From Semisulcospira habei (lineage: Eukaryota > Mollusca > Gastropoda > Semisulcospiridae): DNA of 64,000 nucleotides. Positions 32,456 to 45,601 of this stretch are shown here, in pieces. The number at the start of each line of letters is the position of its first letter. The stretch's first letter is position 1. Location of the stretch: assembly GCA_036245525.1 (NCBI GenBank), contig BTPG01000004.1, forward strand, positions 15,276,700 to 15,340,699, in the 5' to 3' direction. The translations under genes were made by a program, and so were the position numbers. The notes under the pieces are model-generated. The model did no database searches, was not told where the DNA came from, and saw nothing but the letters and a program-made list of their open reading frames with translations.

Positions 32456-33267
32456 GCGGCGGATTGTAAGGTACCAGGTGACAAGGTGAACGGGCGGGCA
32501 CAACACTTGAATGCTGTCACCACTGGTAAACAGCAAGCCCAGAGAGGAAAAGAGCGTTGTGACGCAGAGTTCTGAAACATTCTCTCTAGATGTTAGGAAG
32601 AGTCAAGTGAAACGCGTAGGCAGCATTATTTTTAACTGGTGCACAAGACGGGCTGGCTGTGTAGACTCGTGCACAAGGAATTGTATGCACTCCTCTATAT
32701 ACGTACTTATAAAATTTGTCAAATGCTTCTTACTCTGAGAACACCCTCAGGTCTGTAAGGTTCTTTTGTAGACTGAACAGGACTCGATCACAAAAGAAGC
32801 ACTTCATTTCGCACTGAATGTCAATAGGCCTTAGGGGCGTTGAATACACGAATGAGGTTGGGAGTCCATTGACGCTTGTCATTCAAAAGGCATAATCTGT
32901 TTGCTCTGTCGATCACTGACTTTGGCTCGCAAGGATCCTTTGCAGACAGGTCGGGTTGCGTGTAACCGGGTGTAAGGTACAGTAAAACCTGTCTCGGTCT
33001 CAATTTTTGGGGGTGTGGCATTTTTCTAACCCAGCCCTTATTTAGGGATTATTTATTAGGATAATTTTAACAAATTTAGGTCGATTTTCTTATTTTGGAA
33101 GGTTACAAATTAAAACCATAAATGAGCACTTTGTGACCAGCATTATACAGGATGATTTGTAAACAAATGTAGGTGGGTTTCTTACTTATGGAGAGTTACG
33201 ATTTAACCTCTTAAATGAGCAGCTTTGTCCATCACCTGGCATGATCTTTCTCTGTTCAGGATTGTTA
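32455..33267. other. Intergenic DNA left of the 51-bp minisatellite
   Basis: No gene or RNA is recognised. Around 33040-33220 two diverged copies of 'ttaggtcgatttcttattttgga'-like sequence are present. Confidence 0.4.
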
Positions 33268-35690
33268 GTGGCCAGCCGATACCAGTAATGGTCATTGATA
33301 TATGTTGAGGGCGTGTCAGTGGCCAGCCGATGCCAGTAATGGTCATTGATATATGTTTAGGGCGTGTCAGTGGCCAGCCGATGCCAGTAATGGTCATTGA
33401 TATATGTTGAGGGCGTGTCAGTGGCCAGCCGATGCCAGTAATGGTCATTGATATGTTGAGGGCGTGTCAGTGGCCAGCCGACTCCAGTAATGGTCATTGA
33501 TATATGTTGAGAGCGTGTCAGTGGCCAGCCGATGCCAGTAATGGTCATTGATATATGTTGAGGGCGTGTCAGTGGCCAGCCGATGCCAGTAATGGTCATT
33601 GATATATGTTGAGGGCGTGTCAGTGGCCAGCCGATGCCAGTAATGGTCATTAATATATGTCGAGGGCGTGTCAGTGGCCAGCCGACGCCAGTAATATTCA
33701 TTGATATATGTTGAGGACCTGTCAGTGACCAGCCGATGCCAGTAATTGTCATTGATATATGTTGAGGGCGTGTCAGTGGCCAGCCGACGCCAGTAATGGT
33801 CATTGATATATGTTGAGGGCGTGTCAGTGGCCAGCCGATACCAGAAATGGTCATTGATATATGTTGAGGGCGTGTCAGTAGCCAGCCGATGCCAGTAATG
33901 GTCATTGATATATGTTGAGGGCGTGTCAGTGGCCAGCCGATGCCAGTAATGGTCATTGATATATGTTGAGGGCGTGTCAGTGGCCAGCCGATGCCAGTAA
34001 TGGTCATTGATATATGTTGAGTGCGTGTCAGTGGCCAGCCGATGACAGTTAATGGTCATTGATATATGTTGAGGGCGTGTCAGTGGCCAGCCGATGACAG
34101 TAATGGTGATTGATATATGCTGAGGGCGTGTCAGTGGCCAACCGATGCCAGTAATGGTCATTGATATATGTTGAGGGCGTGTCAGTGGCCAGCCGATGAC
34201 AGTAATGGTCATTGATATATGTTGAGGAAGTGTCAGTGGCCAGCCGATGACAGTAATGGTCATTGATATAATTATGTTAAGGGAGTGTCAGTGGCCAGCC
34301 GATGACAGTAATGGTCATTGATATATGTTGAGGGCGTGTCAGTGGCCAGGCGATGACAGTAATGGTCATTGATATATGTTGAGGACGTGTCAGTGGCCAG
34401 CCGATGCCAGTAATGGTCATTGATATATGTTGAGGGCGTGTCAGTGGCCAGCCGACTCCAGTAATGGTCATTGGCATATGTTGAGGGCGTATCAGTGGCC
34501 ATCCGACTCCAGTAATGGTCATTGATATATGTTGAGGGCGTGTCAGTGGCCAGCTGACGCCAGTAATGGTTATTTATATGTTGAGGGCGTGTCAGTGGCC
34601 AGCCGACGCCAGTAATATTCATTGATATATGTTGAGGACCTGTCAGTGACCAGCCGATGCCAGTAATTGTCATTGATATATGTTGAGGGCGTGTCAGTGG
34701 CCAGCCGACGCCAGTAATGGTCATTGATATATGTTGAAGGCGTGTCAGTGGCCAGCCGATGCCAGTAATGGTCATTGATATATGTTGAGGGCGTGTCAGT
34801 GGCCAGCCGATGCCAGTAATGGTCATTGATATATGTTGAGGGCGTGTCAGTGGCCAGCCGATGACAGTAATGGTCATTGATATATGTTGAGGGCGTGTCA
34901 GTGGCCAGCCGATGCCAGTAATGGTCATTGATATATGTTGAGTGCGTGTCAGTGGCCAGCCGATGACAGTAATGGTCATTGATATATGTTGAGGGCGTGT
35001 CAGTGGCCAGCCGACGCCAGTAATGGTCATTGATATATGTTGAGGGCGTGTCAGTGGCCAGCCGACGCCAGTAATGGTTATTTATATGTTGAGGGCGTGT
35101 CAGTGGCCAGCCGACGCCAGTAATGGCCATTGATATATGTTGAGGGCGTGTAAGTGGCCAGCCGATGCCAGTAATTGTCATTGATATATGTTGATGGCGT
35201 GTCAGTGGCCAGCCGATGCCAGTAATGGCCATTGATATAATTATGTTGAGGGCTTGTCAGTGGCCAGTCGATGCCAGTAATGGTCATTGATATATGTTGA
35301 GGGCGTGTCGGTGGCCAGCCGATGCCAGTAATGGCCATTGATATAATTATGTTAAGGGCTTATCAGTGGCCAGTCGATGCCAGTAATGGTCATTGATATA
35401 TGTTGAGGGCGTGTCAGTGGCCAGCCGATGCCGGTAGTGGTCATTGATATATGTTGAGGGCTTGTCAGTGGCCAGCCGATGCCAGTAATGGTCATTGATA
35501 TATGTTGAGGGCGTGTCAGTGGCCAGCCGATGCCAGTAATGGTCATTGATATATGTCGAGGGCGTGTCAGTTGCCAGCCTATGAGAGTAATGGTCATTGA
35601 TATATGATGAGGACGTGTCAGTGGCCAGCCGATGACAGTAATGGTCATTGATATATGTTAAGGGCGTGTCAGTGGCCAGCAGATGCTAGT
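33268..35690. repeat. 51-bp minisatellite, about 47 copies
   Basis: The unit is roughly 'ggccagccgatgccagtaat' + 'ggtcattgatatatgttgag' + 'ggcgtgtcagt'. Variants carry 'tgacag', 'cgccag' or 'ctccag', and some units have an added 'aattatg'. Because 51 is a multiple of three, long minus-strand frames of a 17-residue repeat appear. Indels shift them between units, so I regard them as non-coding. Confidence 0.93.
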
Positions 35691-35737
35691 GCTCTTTTTA
35701 AAGGACACGGACTTCCAGCTCTCGCTGATGTCGTTCG

Positions 35738-36098
35738 GGGGGGGGGGGGGGGGTAGGGGGGCGGGGGTTGTGGGGCGGGGGGGGGGGGGGGGGGGGAGTT
35801 ATGTTCTGACTGTTTGTCGCTGATGTCCGCGCATCGCTTTTGATCAGCTTCTCGTCAAGTCCGTCCGCGCCTTGGGAGGCTGGGTCGTTGGTTGAGGGGG
35901 GGTGGGGGGGTGGGGGGGTGGGGGGGTGGGGGTGGGGAGCTGTTGTTCCCTTCTTTGTTCTTTGGTGGTGTCTAGCTTCTGTTTCCACCTTTGGGGTCAC
36001 AGTCCAAGGCCCGGTTTATTTGGCCCGCACACTACTACCCTTATTGTTTGAGGGGGGGGGGGGGGGTGATTTTTACTTACCCCCTATAAGTGTGGGGG
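35738..36098. repeat. G-rich low-complexity insert within the minisatellite
   Basis: G-runs of 8-18 at 35738-35752, 35757-35797, 35896-35938 and 36050-36066 are separated by unrelated unique sequence. The 51-bp units resume afterwards. Plus-strand G-quadruplex potential is high. Confidence 0.8.
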
Positions 36099-36335
36099 CC
36101 AGTAATGGTCTTGATATATGTTGAGGGCGTGTCAGTGGCCAGCCGATGCCAGTAATGGTCATTGATATAATTATGTTGAGGGCGTGTCAGTGGCCAGCCG
36201 ATGCCAGTAATGGTCATTGATATAATTATGTTGAGGGCGTGTCAGTGGCCAGCCGATGCCAGTAATGGTCATTGATATAATTATGTTGAGGGCGTGTCAG
36301 TGGCCAGGCGATGCCAGTAATGGTCATAGATATAC
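36099..36335. repeat. 51-bp minisatellite, second block
   Basis: About five more units of the same repeat, most with the longer 'gatataattatgttgag' version, so these form a homogenised subgroup. Confidence 0.88.
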
Positions 36336-36562
36336 GCGCTCCCACCCCTCCCACTTCACAACTTTATCTTACACCTTTTCTGGTGGGGTCAGATGTGGAC
36401 AGCTTTTAACCCCTTATTGGCCGGGACAAGGCAAACGCCGCCCTAGCTGCAAGAGACATCATAGCCCCCACAGTCGCGGGACTAATGGGGCTTTATGTTT
36501 CTCCCTAGTCCTATATGTTCCTTTGGCCTGTGTTCTTGTCTCCTTTACATCTGTGTTGTTGA

Positions 36563-36861
36563 CGCCAATTTCTGTCAGTGTTCAGTCCCTTCAGACGTGA
36601 AGGCCAATTCTGTCAGTGTTCAGTCCCTTCAGACGTGAGGGCCAATTCTGTCAGTGTTCAGCCCCTTCAGACGTCAAGGCCAATTCCTGTCAGTGTTCAG
36701 TCACTTCAGACGTTAAGGCCAATTTCTGTCAGTGTTCCGTCCCTTCAGACGTGAAGGCCAATTTCTGTTAGTGTTCAGTCCCCTCAGACGTGAAGGCCAG
36801 TTTGTGTGAGTGTTCAGTCACTTGAAGGGAGTGTGCACTGACAGAAATTGACCTTCACGCT
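36563..36861. repeat. 38-bp minisatellite with an inverted terminal unit
   Basis: About seven units of 'gaaggccaattctgtcagtg' + 'ttcagtcccttcagacgt'. At 36829-36861 'cactgacagaaattgacctt' is the same unit in inverse orientation. Confidence 0.8.
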
Positions 36862-37470
36862 AATGTGATTAAGAACAACTCGCTGCAATCTTTCACGTTT
36901 CACAAAATGAACCAACGTGTGAGGTTCGCATGGATCGCGAGAAGTGAGCTGATTTATCCCCCCCCCCCCCCCACCCCTCTATCAAACGACATTTATTTTT
37001 TGTAAACCATAAGTTTCTTTAAACCTAGCCGCTCAATTTTCGATTTGCTTCCCTCCAATCCATTATGCAGACTGGACTATCAACATTTACACACACTGAA
37101 AAGGCGACAGGAGAACCGGTACAGGCCTGCCGCATTTCCAGTGTCATAATATCTGCAATTCTGAAACGTATGTTGGGTCCAGGGTAGTTAGTTCCGGCAA
37201 CAAAGAAGTCGACTCAGCAATAGTCATGTGACTTGTTCCGTCTAGTAGCCCGTTTTCAGTTCACAGTCGCCATTTGCCTGCCACACTGGCAGCTTGTACC
37301 TGTGCTGATACTCGTGTGGTGCAGATTGTGACACTTGGCTATACAGCGTTTAATACAGGATCACAAACTGGTTATGTTCATATGTGCATCAGTTATTGGT
37401 TCGATCTGTGGTCAGCCTGATCTGACGTTGTCTTCGTGTTGCACTGACCGCCGACATCTGCCTGAGCGGC
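36862..37470. other. Intergenic DNA between minisatellites
   Basis: No gene is seen. C-run at 36959-36972. Confidence 0.4.
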
Positions 37471-38435
37471 GGTACTGACTCCAAGCTGTTGCCCCCCGTG
37501 TACTGTGGGACTGACTCCCTGCTGTTGACCTCCGTGTACTGTGGGACTGACTCCCGGCTGTTGCCCCCCGTGTACTGACTACCGGCTGTTGACCCCCGTG
37601 TACTGTGGGACTGACTCCCTGCTGTTGCCCCCCGTGTACTGTGGTATTGACTCTCGGCTGTTGCCCCCTGTGTACTGTGGTACTGACTCCCGGCTGTTGC
37701 CCCCCGTGTACTGTGAGACTGACTCCCTGCTGTTGCCCCCCGTGTACTGTGGGACTGACTCCCGGTTATTGCCCCCTGTGTACTGTGGTACTCACTCCCG
37801 GCTGTTGCCCCCCGTGTACTGTGGGACTGACTCCCTGCTGTTGCCCCCCGTGTACTGTGGGACTGACTCCCGGCTGTTGCCCCCCCCCCCCCCCCCGTGT
37901 ACTGTGGGACTGACTATAGCCTGTTAGCCCCCGTGTACTGAGGGACTGACTCCCGGCTGTTGCTCCCCGTGTACTGACTCCCGGCTGTTGACCCCCGTGT
38001 ACTGTGGGACTGACTCCTGGCTTTTGCCCCCCGTGTACTGTGGGACTGACTCCCGGCTGTTGCCCCCCCCCTCCCCCCCCCCCCCCGTGTACTGTGGGAC
38101 TGACTCCCGGCTGTTGCCCCCCGTGTACTGTGGGACTGACTCCCGACTGTTGCCCCCCCCCCTCCCCCGTGTACTGTGGGACTGACTCCCGGCTGTTGCC
38201 CCCCCCCCCCCCCCCCCGTGTACTGTGGGACTGACTCCCGGCTGTTGCCCCCCCCCGTGTACTGTGGGACTGACTCCCGACTGTTGCCCCCCCAACCCCA
38301 CCCCCGTGTACTGACTCCCGGCTGTTGACCCCCGCCTCCGTGTACTGTGGGACTGACTCCTGGCTGTCCCCCCCCCCCCCCCGCACTCCCGTGTACTGAC
38401 TCCCAGCTGTTGACCCCCGTATGCTGTGGGACTGA
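37471..38435. repeat. 36-bp minisatellite with expanding C-runs
   Basis: The unit is 'ctgttgccccccgtgtactg' + 'tgggactgactcccgg'. The C6 in the unit has grown to C8-C17 in several copies (about 37879, 38064, 38200, 38370), so copies differ mainly in that run. Open frames across it on both strands come from the period being a multiple of three. Confidence 0.9.
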
Positions 38436-38582
38436 CTGATCGCGTTCACTCTGTTCCCGGCAGTGAAGGGGTGAACAGACACCAGGCGGCCACGTTCCTG
38501 CTTCGTGTTCACGTCTGGGCCGTCATCAGGTAGGAATGACTTTCATTTGTTTGATATCACGTTTCCTTTGTAACCACATCCT

Positions 38583-38690
38583 TTGCCGGGGTGGGGGCGG
38601 GGGAAGGCGGGGGGCTGGGGGGGGGGCGGGGGGGGGGGCGGGGGGGGAGGCGGGGGGGGGGGGGGAGGCGGGGGTGGATGCAGGAGTCCA
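38583..38690. repeat. G-rich low-complexity tract
   Basis: G-runs are separated by single C or A. Confidence 0.85.
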
Positions 38691-39001
38691 GGAGTGCCTT
38701 TCTTTTGGAGTCTGGACCCCCACCCTTCTTCCCCGGTCTCTTACATTCGCCCAAATATCACTGACGTGTAAGGCGGGGGGAGGGGTTTAAACACCCCTAA
38801 AATTGACTTTGTGTAGCATTTTTTTTTTATTGCTTAGGGGGGGGGGGAAGGGGAGAAACCCCTGTAGCACCCTCTTCCCCCAACCCCCACCCCCAGCCCC
38901 ACCCCTGTTTTCGGCCACTGGGTCGGCGAGCAAGGTCTGGCATTTGGGGGAGTTTCCTGTCAATCTGAACACAAAGTTGTAACATCTCACTCGCCTCCCA
39001 C

Positions 39002-39515
39002 TCCCCCCATCGCCAACCACTCCCCCACCACCTCCGCCCCAACCAACCCCACCCCCAACCAACCCCCCCACTCCCACCCCAACCACCCACCCCCCCGCCC
39101 CAACCACCCCCCCCCCCCCCGCCCCCCACCCCCCCCCCCGCACCAACACCCCCCCCCCCGCCCAACCACCACCTCCGCCCCAACCACCCCACCCCCAACA
39201 ACCACCCCACCCCAAACCCCCCTCCCCCGCCCCAACCACCCCCATCCCCAACCACCACCACCCCGCCCCAACCCCTCCCCCCGCCCCAACCCCCCCCCCC
39301 CGCCCCAACCACCACCCTCGCCCCAACCCCCCTCGCCCCCCGCCCCAACCACCCCCCCCCACCCCAACCATCCTTACCACCAACCACCACCACCCCCCCC
39401 CCCCCGCCCCAACCACCCCTCCTGCGCCCCATTCACCCCAACCACCCCCCCCCCGCCCCAACCACCCGAACCCCCCCCCCCCCCGCCCCAACCACCCCCA
39501 CCCCCACCCCACATC
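39002..39515. repeat. C-rich low-complexity tract (CCCCAACCACC-like)
   Basis: About 500 bp of C-runs with recurring 'cgccccaaccacc', a degenerate ~10-13-bp tandem repeat. The minus-strand Gly/Trp-rich frames of 120-240 codons here are artefacts of composition. Confidence 0.88.
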
Positions 39516-39967
39516 TCACCGGCGAGGTGACGGATCCGTGTCTGCTGTGTATTGTGTCTGATTGGCCGCGGCGAACGTTTTGTAGAGACTTTTCATGTGG
39601 TAAGCCAAATACCTGGACTGTGTAACACTGTGTAGTGGCGCAGGGACTAAATAGTCGGGTTGACAACCCCTGATTGTGGCATGAACCCCCTCGTGACAAC
39701 CCCCACAGCAGGTCGCAGCGCTTGTTAACTCTTTGATGTCTACAGATTACAAATCTGATGGATGCCACTGTGGCACTGTTGAGGCATTTTTGTAAATAAA
39801 CAAACAAAATAAATAACCAATCATTACGTTAGATATGACACAAACGCGGCACCATAGGGAGATTATGTGTGACGTCAGAGGTTATTGAAACAATGTTGCG
39901 GGCAGGGAGGGGAACAATGCTAGCGCTATGAGACCTGTCAACGATGCCTCAGTTATCCGCCTTGAAA
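39516..39967. other. Intergenic DNA
   Basis: I see nothing coding in this stretch. Confidence 0.4.
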
Positions 39968-39972
39968 AAGCA

Positions 39973-42571
39973 TGTCACGACCCCGCTTCCGGGGTGCAAA
40001 CTATGAGTGCTGTCACTCAAGATTCACCCAACCCACACTAACACAAACCTAACACAAACACCAGAGGAACAATAACGACGACGTTTATTAAATAATACCT
40101 TACAAAAACTAACTATTCACACTCAATCCTAACCACACACTCACCCGTCACATTCACACGCACGTACGTCCAAACTCCCCAAACTAAAGACCCTTAATAC
40201 ACAATACACAATAACAACAAATAAACTAAATAATCCTAATACAATACAAAATAACAATATATATACATAAAACTACCGATAAACTTAAATCATGTGCCAC
40301 TAGACCCCGCCGGAAGCACAAGCGTCAAGCGCTAGCGCCAGTTAGACCAACGCCTTTGCTTCCCCGGAATCTATCACAGCACGTGGCTCCTTAAGTAATA
40401 CGCTAGTTCAAATAGCACTATATCAACTAAATGAACTAAATAAGCTTGCTTATTAACTCACATAAAGAGCGAGAAAAATAGATACAATACGTACGCTACT
40501 CTATCTCCCCAAAGGGATCACGAACAACAAGTTTGAATTAAGCTAGCAAATTATACATTGACAGCACAAGGCTCTGTAACTAGCACTTCTCGGAATAAGC
40601 AATACTGCGCGTACAAATGGAACATATGTCCTTAACTCAACATGACTGACAGTAAGCTGAATAAACAATATCACGTATACAAGTGGAAACTAAACAATAT
40701 CGCATATGCAAATGAAAACTAAACAATATCACATATGCAAATGGATCAAATGTCCTTAATATAACAGAACTGAAAGTTGAATAAATATATTTTACGTCAC
40801 GGGACCTTCTCGCCGGAAGCACAACCGTTGAGCGCAGCTCCACTCGACGCTCTTGCTTCCGCGATAAGGTCTTCCGTAATACAGGCTACTTTAAACGATA
40901 TAACTCAAAATGTCACTGTAACAAAGCTCCTCTAGCAATACAGTCGTTACAAGGAGATGAAATATACTAACGTTCTTTATAACATTATAACTATACAAAA
41001 CTTCACGTAAACAGGTTAGAAAAGAACTATATTGGACGACCCGACCTGACTAAATACGAGGCGTGCGAAGGCACACAGGTCCGGTGTCGTAGCCCACAAG
41101 GCGGAGTGACACAGTCAGCTTCCACGCAGTACCACAGCACGGTGGCAGACTAGTTGGTTAGTTCTTCATATTTAAAGATGCACTAAAACACAGGTGCAAA
41201 AATACTCATAAATAACTAACAAAAGAAGACAAGCTAATCACCTCACCCTTCCCGCAACTTTAAACTCAACCTCCACGAAATACATAACCACAATCGCCTC
41301 ACGCTACCCGCAACAATAGATTTAACCTCAACCCATTCTCCTCACCTCTCTCCCGCAACAATAAATGCAACCTCGACATACTCCCTTCACCTCTCTCCCG
41401 CAACAATAAATGCAACCTCGACATACTCTCCTCACCTCTCTCCCGCAACAATAAATGCAACCTCGACATACTCCCTTCACCTCTCTCCCGCAACAATAAA
41501 TGCAACCTCGACATACTCCCTTCACCTCTCTCCCGCAACAATAAATGCAACCTCGACATACTCTCCTCACCTCTCTCCCGCAACAATAAATGCAACCTCG
41601 ACATACTCCCTTCACCTCTCTTCCGCAACAATAAATGCAACCTCGACATACTCCCTTCACCTCTCTCCCGCAACAATAAATGCAACCTCGACATACTCCC
41701 TTCACCTCTCTCCCGCAATAATAAATGCAAACTCAAAATATATATTTACACCTCACCACCCGATTCACTTCCGATACTCCAACTTACACCCTTACGCTAA
41801 ATACTGAGACCTTAGTCGCCTGCTCGGCGTTAAACCCACAGTAACTAAACCCCGCTAACTACTCTAAAAACAACGTACAATAACTAACATTTACATCTAC
41901 ACTCTACTCTCCTCTATGCTACGCCTGCCCCCCTAATACACACTAGCCAACATAATAATAACGAACAAGCAAACACAAACACCCCCCCCCCCTCCCTCGA
42001 GCAAATGGCCACTAAAGGATTGTTACGTGTACTTACTGTCATCCGTGAAGACGCCCCGGCTAGGAGAAGACAAGACAAGACAAGCCAGGGGTAAAGTCGT
42101 CGCAGCTCTTCTTCTCGTCACAGGACACCGACTCTCGGGCTCGAACCAGGGCCGTATCGTAGGACCGTTACAGAGAGACGACACAGCTACTTGAGGCTGG
42201 CGCTAATGGAAAACCACGCCCGCACCCCCCCCCCCCCCCCTCAGAGACTACGTTGGAAAAGACGACTGTTTCGTTCGCTGGTGTAAACGCGACTGGTTAA
42301 CAATTTGGAAATTTGGATAACATAAGGTTGGCGAAAAATCGCTCACATCATGTGATGTAGAAACACGTGAAACACTAACCACCCTATGGCGTTCAGACTG
42401 AACGATCACGTGCGGCACGCCAACACCCAAACTCACGTACAGCAGCAAATCTCGTGTAAAGGCCAAATACTACACACTTACGCTATCGTTACCCGGTGAC
42501 TAACTGAACCCTGTCACCCCTCTAAACTTACTCCCTTACAAAATTAAATGAAAAAAATCCGTGTCGTGACA
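39973..42571. mobile_element. Probable solo LTR (2,599 bp) of an LTR retrotransposon
   Basis: It starts TGTCACGAC (39973) and ends GTCGTGACA (42571), the TG...CA inverted ends typical of LTRs. AAGCA lies directly outside both ends (39968-39972 and 42572-42576), a 5-bp target duplication. No gag/pol reading frame lies between them and I find no second copy, so a solo LTR is the simplest reading. A non-autonomous DNA element with 9-bp inverted ends and 5-bp duplications is the alternative. Inside are two related blocks ('gccggaagcacaa...cttgcttcc' at about 40312-40365 and 40813-40862) and a 45-bp minisatellite. At 2.6 kb it is long for an LTR. Confidence 0.72.
41311..41735. repeat. 45-bp minisatellite within the LTR, about 9 copies
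   Basis: The unit is 'caacaataaatgcaacctcg' + 'acatactcccttcacctctctcccg'. Most copies differ at only one or two bases. The minus-strand 15-residue repeat frame is not a gene. Confidence 0.92.
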
Positions 42572-42576
42572 AAGCA

Positions 42577-43850
42577 CTAAACTGTATGATGCTGCCCTAA
42601 ACACGGTAATACTCAAAATATATGAGAAAGTTGCACATTTTTGTCAGCCTTATTGAAAATACGCTAGACTTTAGGATGGAGCTGCTCGGAGCGCGTTCCG
42701 TAAAATGCAAGGGACATAACAGCGGGCGGGGCTCATGGTCTGGCAAAGAAGTAACAAGATAAAAATTAAATGAAGTCACGTCTAGCCACTCTAAACTTGC
42801 CGTTGAAAGTGGTTTTGGCCCGAAGCGCCGTGTGTGCGTATGTATTGTGTGTTTGTGTGTGTGTGTGTGTAAACGCGAGAATCTCCGATATTACTGTACG
42901 CACAAACTTGAAACTTGGCAAAATACTTTATTAAGTGGGTGGCTAAAAGCACTTCCATGCATATTGTAATTGGATGTCTCATCGAAGACTTAAGAGACTG
43001 TTTATAGAAAATTGGTTGACCCAGATTAGCGTTCGCAATTTCGATTATATGCATCTGAAGTTTTATATATGGCTAGTTTGAAGAAGGACATTGCACGAGT
43101 TCATTAGCCAGCTTTGTACCTCTTAAACGTTTTCGAAAATATAAGTTCAATGCGGAAAAAAATATCCAAAGTAAAACTCCTTGATTTTATCACAAGAATC
43201 AAACAGTGACGGTGACGGAAAAGCACCAGACGACTCAGTGTTTTATACAATGTTCCTAATTGACGCAAATCACCAGCACGTCAGTGTTTTACATGTGTAT
43301 GAACTGGCGCGATGTTCAACTTACTTTATTTTTGTATGATATTTGCGAACGTATTGTGGAAGAGGTGGAATATACATGTATATGCAAGCTCAAACAGAAG
43401 AGGCTTTGTGGGCATGGGACATTCCCCCTTATTCTTCAAAATGGCTGTGGCTACGACAGCCCACAGAGGAAGCGCCGGGTGTCTGCCCTTTGTGTTTGTG
43501 TGTGCCATTGCCGTGCGGATCGGAGGGGGGGGGGGGGGTGTTAAAGGGAGATACTGAATGAGTTGGTAATCCAGCGTTGTACCTCTTCAACTTTTTAAAT
43601 AATAAGCCACTATTTACTCCCATCAAACAGTCAGCCCTGGAAGAGTTTGTGTGGAACAAAACAGTCAGCTCTGGTAGAGGTGTCTTTCGGATGAGTGACG
43701 TGAAACATCAGATTCGTCACAGTGTATGCCGCGTCGTGAGACCAGTGATGCCATGACGCAAAGCTTATAGTGAAGTCATTTTGCCGCTGCTCGTGCTATG
43801 CTTCTTCTTCAGAATGCCTGTCCGGCGCTACTCGGCCAGCCCACGGCAGA
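42577..43850. other. Intergenic DNA with two diverged copies of a repeat
   Basis: 'gaagcgccg.gtgt' plus a GT-rich part, then 'ttgtacctctt.aac.ttt' near 42820-43140, is echoed at 43470-43610. Small frames at 43260-43557 have no family signature. G-run at 43525-43538; (GT)n at about 42846-42870. Confidence 0.4.
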
Positions 43851-44207
43851 GCGTACTAATGGCGGGAAGCGCTGTGTGTCCGTCTGTATAGCGTACTAAT
43901 GGCGGGAAGCGCTGTGTGTCCGTCTTTATAGCGTACTAATGACGGGAAGCGCTGTGTGTCCGTCTTTATAGCGTACTAATGACGGGAAGCGCTGTGTGTC
44001 CGTCTTTATAGCGTACTAATGGCGGGAAGCGCTGTGTGTCCGTCTTTATAGCGTACTAATGGCGGGAAGCGCTGTGTCCATCTTTGTAGCGCACTGATGG
44101 CGGGAAGCGCTGTGTGTCCATCTTTATAGCGCACTGATGGCGGGAAGCGCTGTGTGTCTGTATTTATAGCGTACTAATGGCGGGAAGCGCTGTGTGTCCG
44201 TCTTTAT
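43851..44207. repeat. 40-bp minisatellite, about 9 copies
   Basis: The unit is 'gcgtactaatggcgggaagc' + 'gctgtgtgtccgtctttata'. Two adjacent units share 'gacggg' for 'ggcggg', and later units share 'gcactgatgg'. Confidence 0.93.
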
Positions 44208-45426
44208 TCAGTGTGTGCGCCGGCGTGTGAGTGTTGATCAGAAGCTGGCTTAGAGAGGAGTAAATGGATCAGAAGGACTGCTTACAAATATGAATAACTC
44301 TGAATGTGCCTAAAAGAAAAACGTACGTGAGCTCCAAACAATACGGTAGACTTTGGGATGAACAAAGTCCTCTATGATCTTGTCTCTCTGGGGGGAGTGT
44401 GGGGAGGGGGAGGGGGGAGGGTGGAAGGGGCTGGTGGCGGAGTACATGCTTCATTTTGTATATACAGGGGCACACAGCTTATTTATTAACGAAATCAAAA
44501 CGCCATCACTTTCTTATTGGCACAAACGAGTTTTAAAATAGAAAGCTTGTTCCACTGATTGGCCTGTTTATGTAATCACAACTTACTCTACTTGAGAAAT
44601 CGGGTGTAGTCATACCACAGTCAATAGGGAATTCCCGTATTTAGTCGCAATTTGAGGAAATCTGTTTTACTGAGAAATAGTATCAGCTGCCTTTTTTTTT
44701 TTTTTTTTTTTTCTGTTTTCATTGGCTGTACATGGATTTTGTGCGTTTTTAGTAACTAAAATAGACATAATATGATTTTTGCCACGTCGACCCGTCGCCC
44801 CCCCCCCCCTTCTCCCCCCCCCCCCCCCCCCCCGACATCCCCCCCCCCCCCCATCCCGCTCCCCCCCCCCCCCCACTCCCCGATAAAACCTGATAATACT
44901 GGATCACTTCGTCCTGGCGTGGACTAAGGAAGAGTTGTGTGCCCTTGCCGAGCACCAGTTTTATCACAGCAATATGCTAGAATACTTAGAAAAGAAAACG
45001 AAAGGTGAGCGATGTCTATCACCGATAAAGCCTAAATCCAATATAGCATTTTTACAACTGAGGTAAACATGAAAAGAAATCAGCTGATAGTATATTCACA
45101 AATATTTATCATTAACCAAAACAATGATAACATTACTGATGAATATGTTACAAACTTTCACAGTTCTAACACTTTCGATGAAATGGTATTAATATTAAGA
45201 GATGCAAAAACAAAACTAACCTTTCTTTAGCTAGTTAATGTTATTCCACACCATGAGGAAGTCGATTTATTGTGGATATTATTTTAGGCCTCTGTCGCGA
45301 AGGATTTTAATTTCACCATTGCCTGGTCCCAAGCCCAGGATGAGAAAAAAAGAATGTTGTAATGAGTTGCTAGCCCAATGTATACAAACCATTTCTACAC
45401 AGCTGTTGCCGTCTACTGTATCTGCT
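44208..45426. other. Intergenic DNA with homopolymer tracts
   Basis: T-run at 44691-44712; C-runs at 44799-44875. No gene is recognised; the 128-codon frame at 45238-45624 runs into a MITE and has no motif. Confidence 0.4.
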
Positions 45427-45601
45427 TCATTCATTCAGCCTGACGCAATTATTTCCCAAATTTTGGAGGCGTCATCTAATGACTATGCACCAGTTGCAGA
45501 TCGACCAGGGAATTCAAGGCGCCAAGATAATCTGGCACTACCCTTGAATTATCATGGTCGACCCATCTCCTGCTGTAGTGCGTCAGGGCTGAATGAGTTA
45601 A
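45427..45601. mobile_element. TTAA MITE copy 2
   Basis: 'cattcagcctgacgcaatta' on the left and 'gggctgaatgagttaa' on the right form inverted ends, with 'gataatctggcactaccctt' and 'gaattatcatggtcgaccca' in common with copies 3 and 4. The left TTAA is lost; the right TTAA is at 45598-45601. One arm of the central hairpin is deleted. Confidence 0.65.

Noticed and set aside
33268..35690. 17-residue repeat frames ('MTITGIGWPLTRPQHIS') as a gene
   Set aside because: Same artefact from a 51-bp satellite. The frame shifts between blocks whenever a unit gains or loses bases.
38787..39512. Gly/Trp-rich frames of 126-241 codons on the minus strand
   Set aside because: Pure composition effect of C-runs; no real protein signature.
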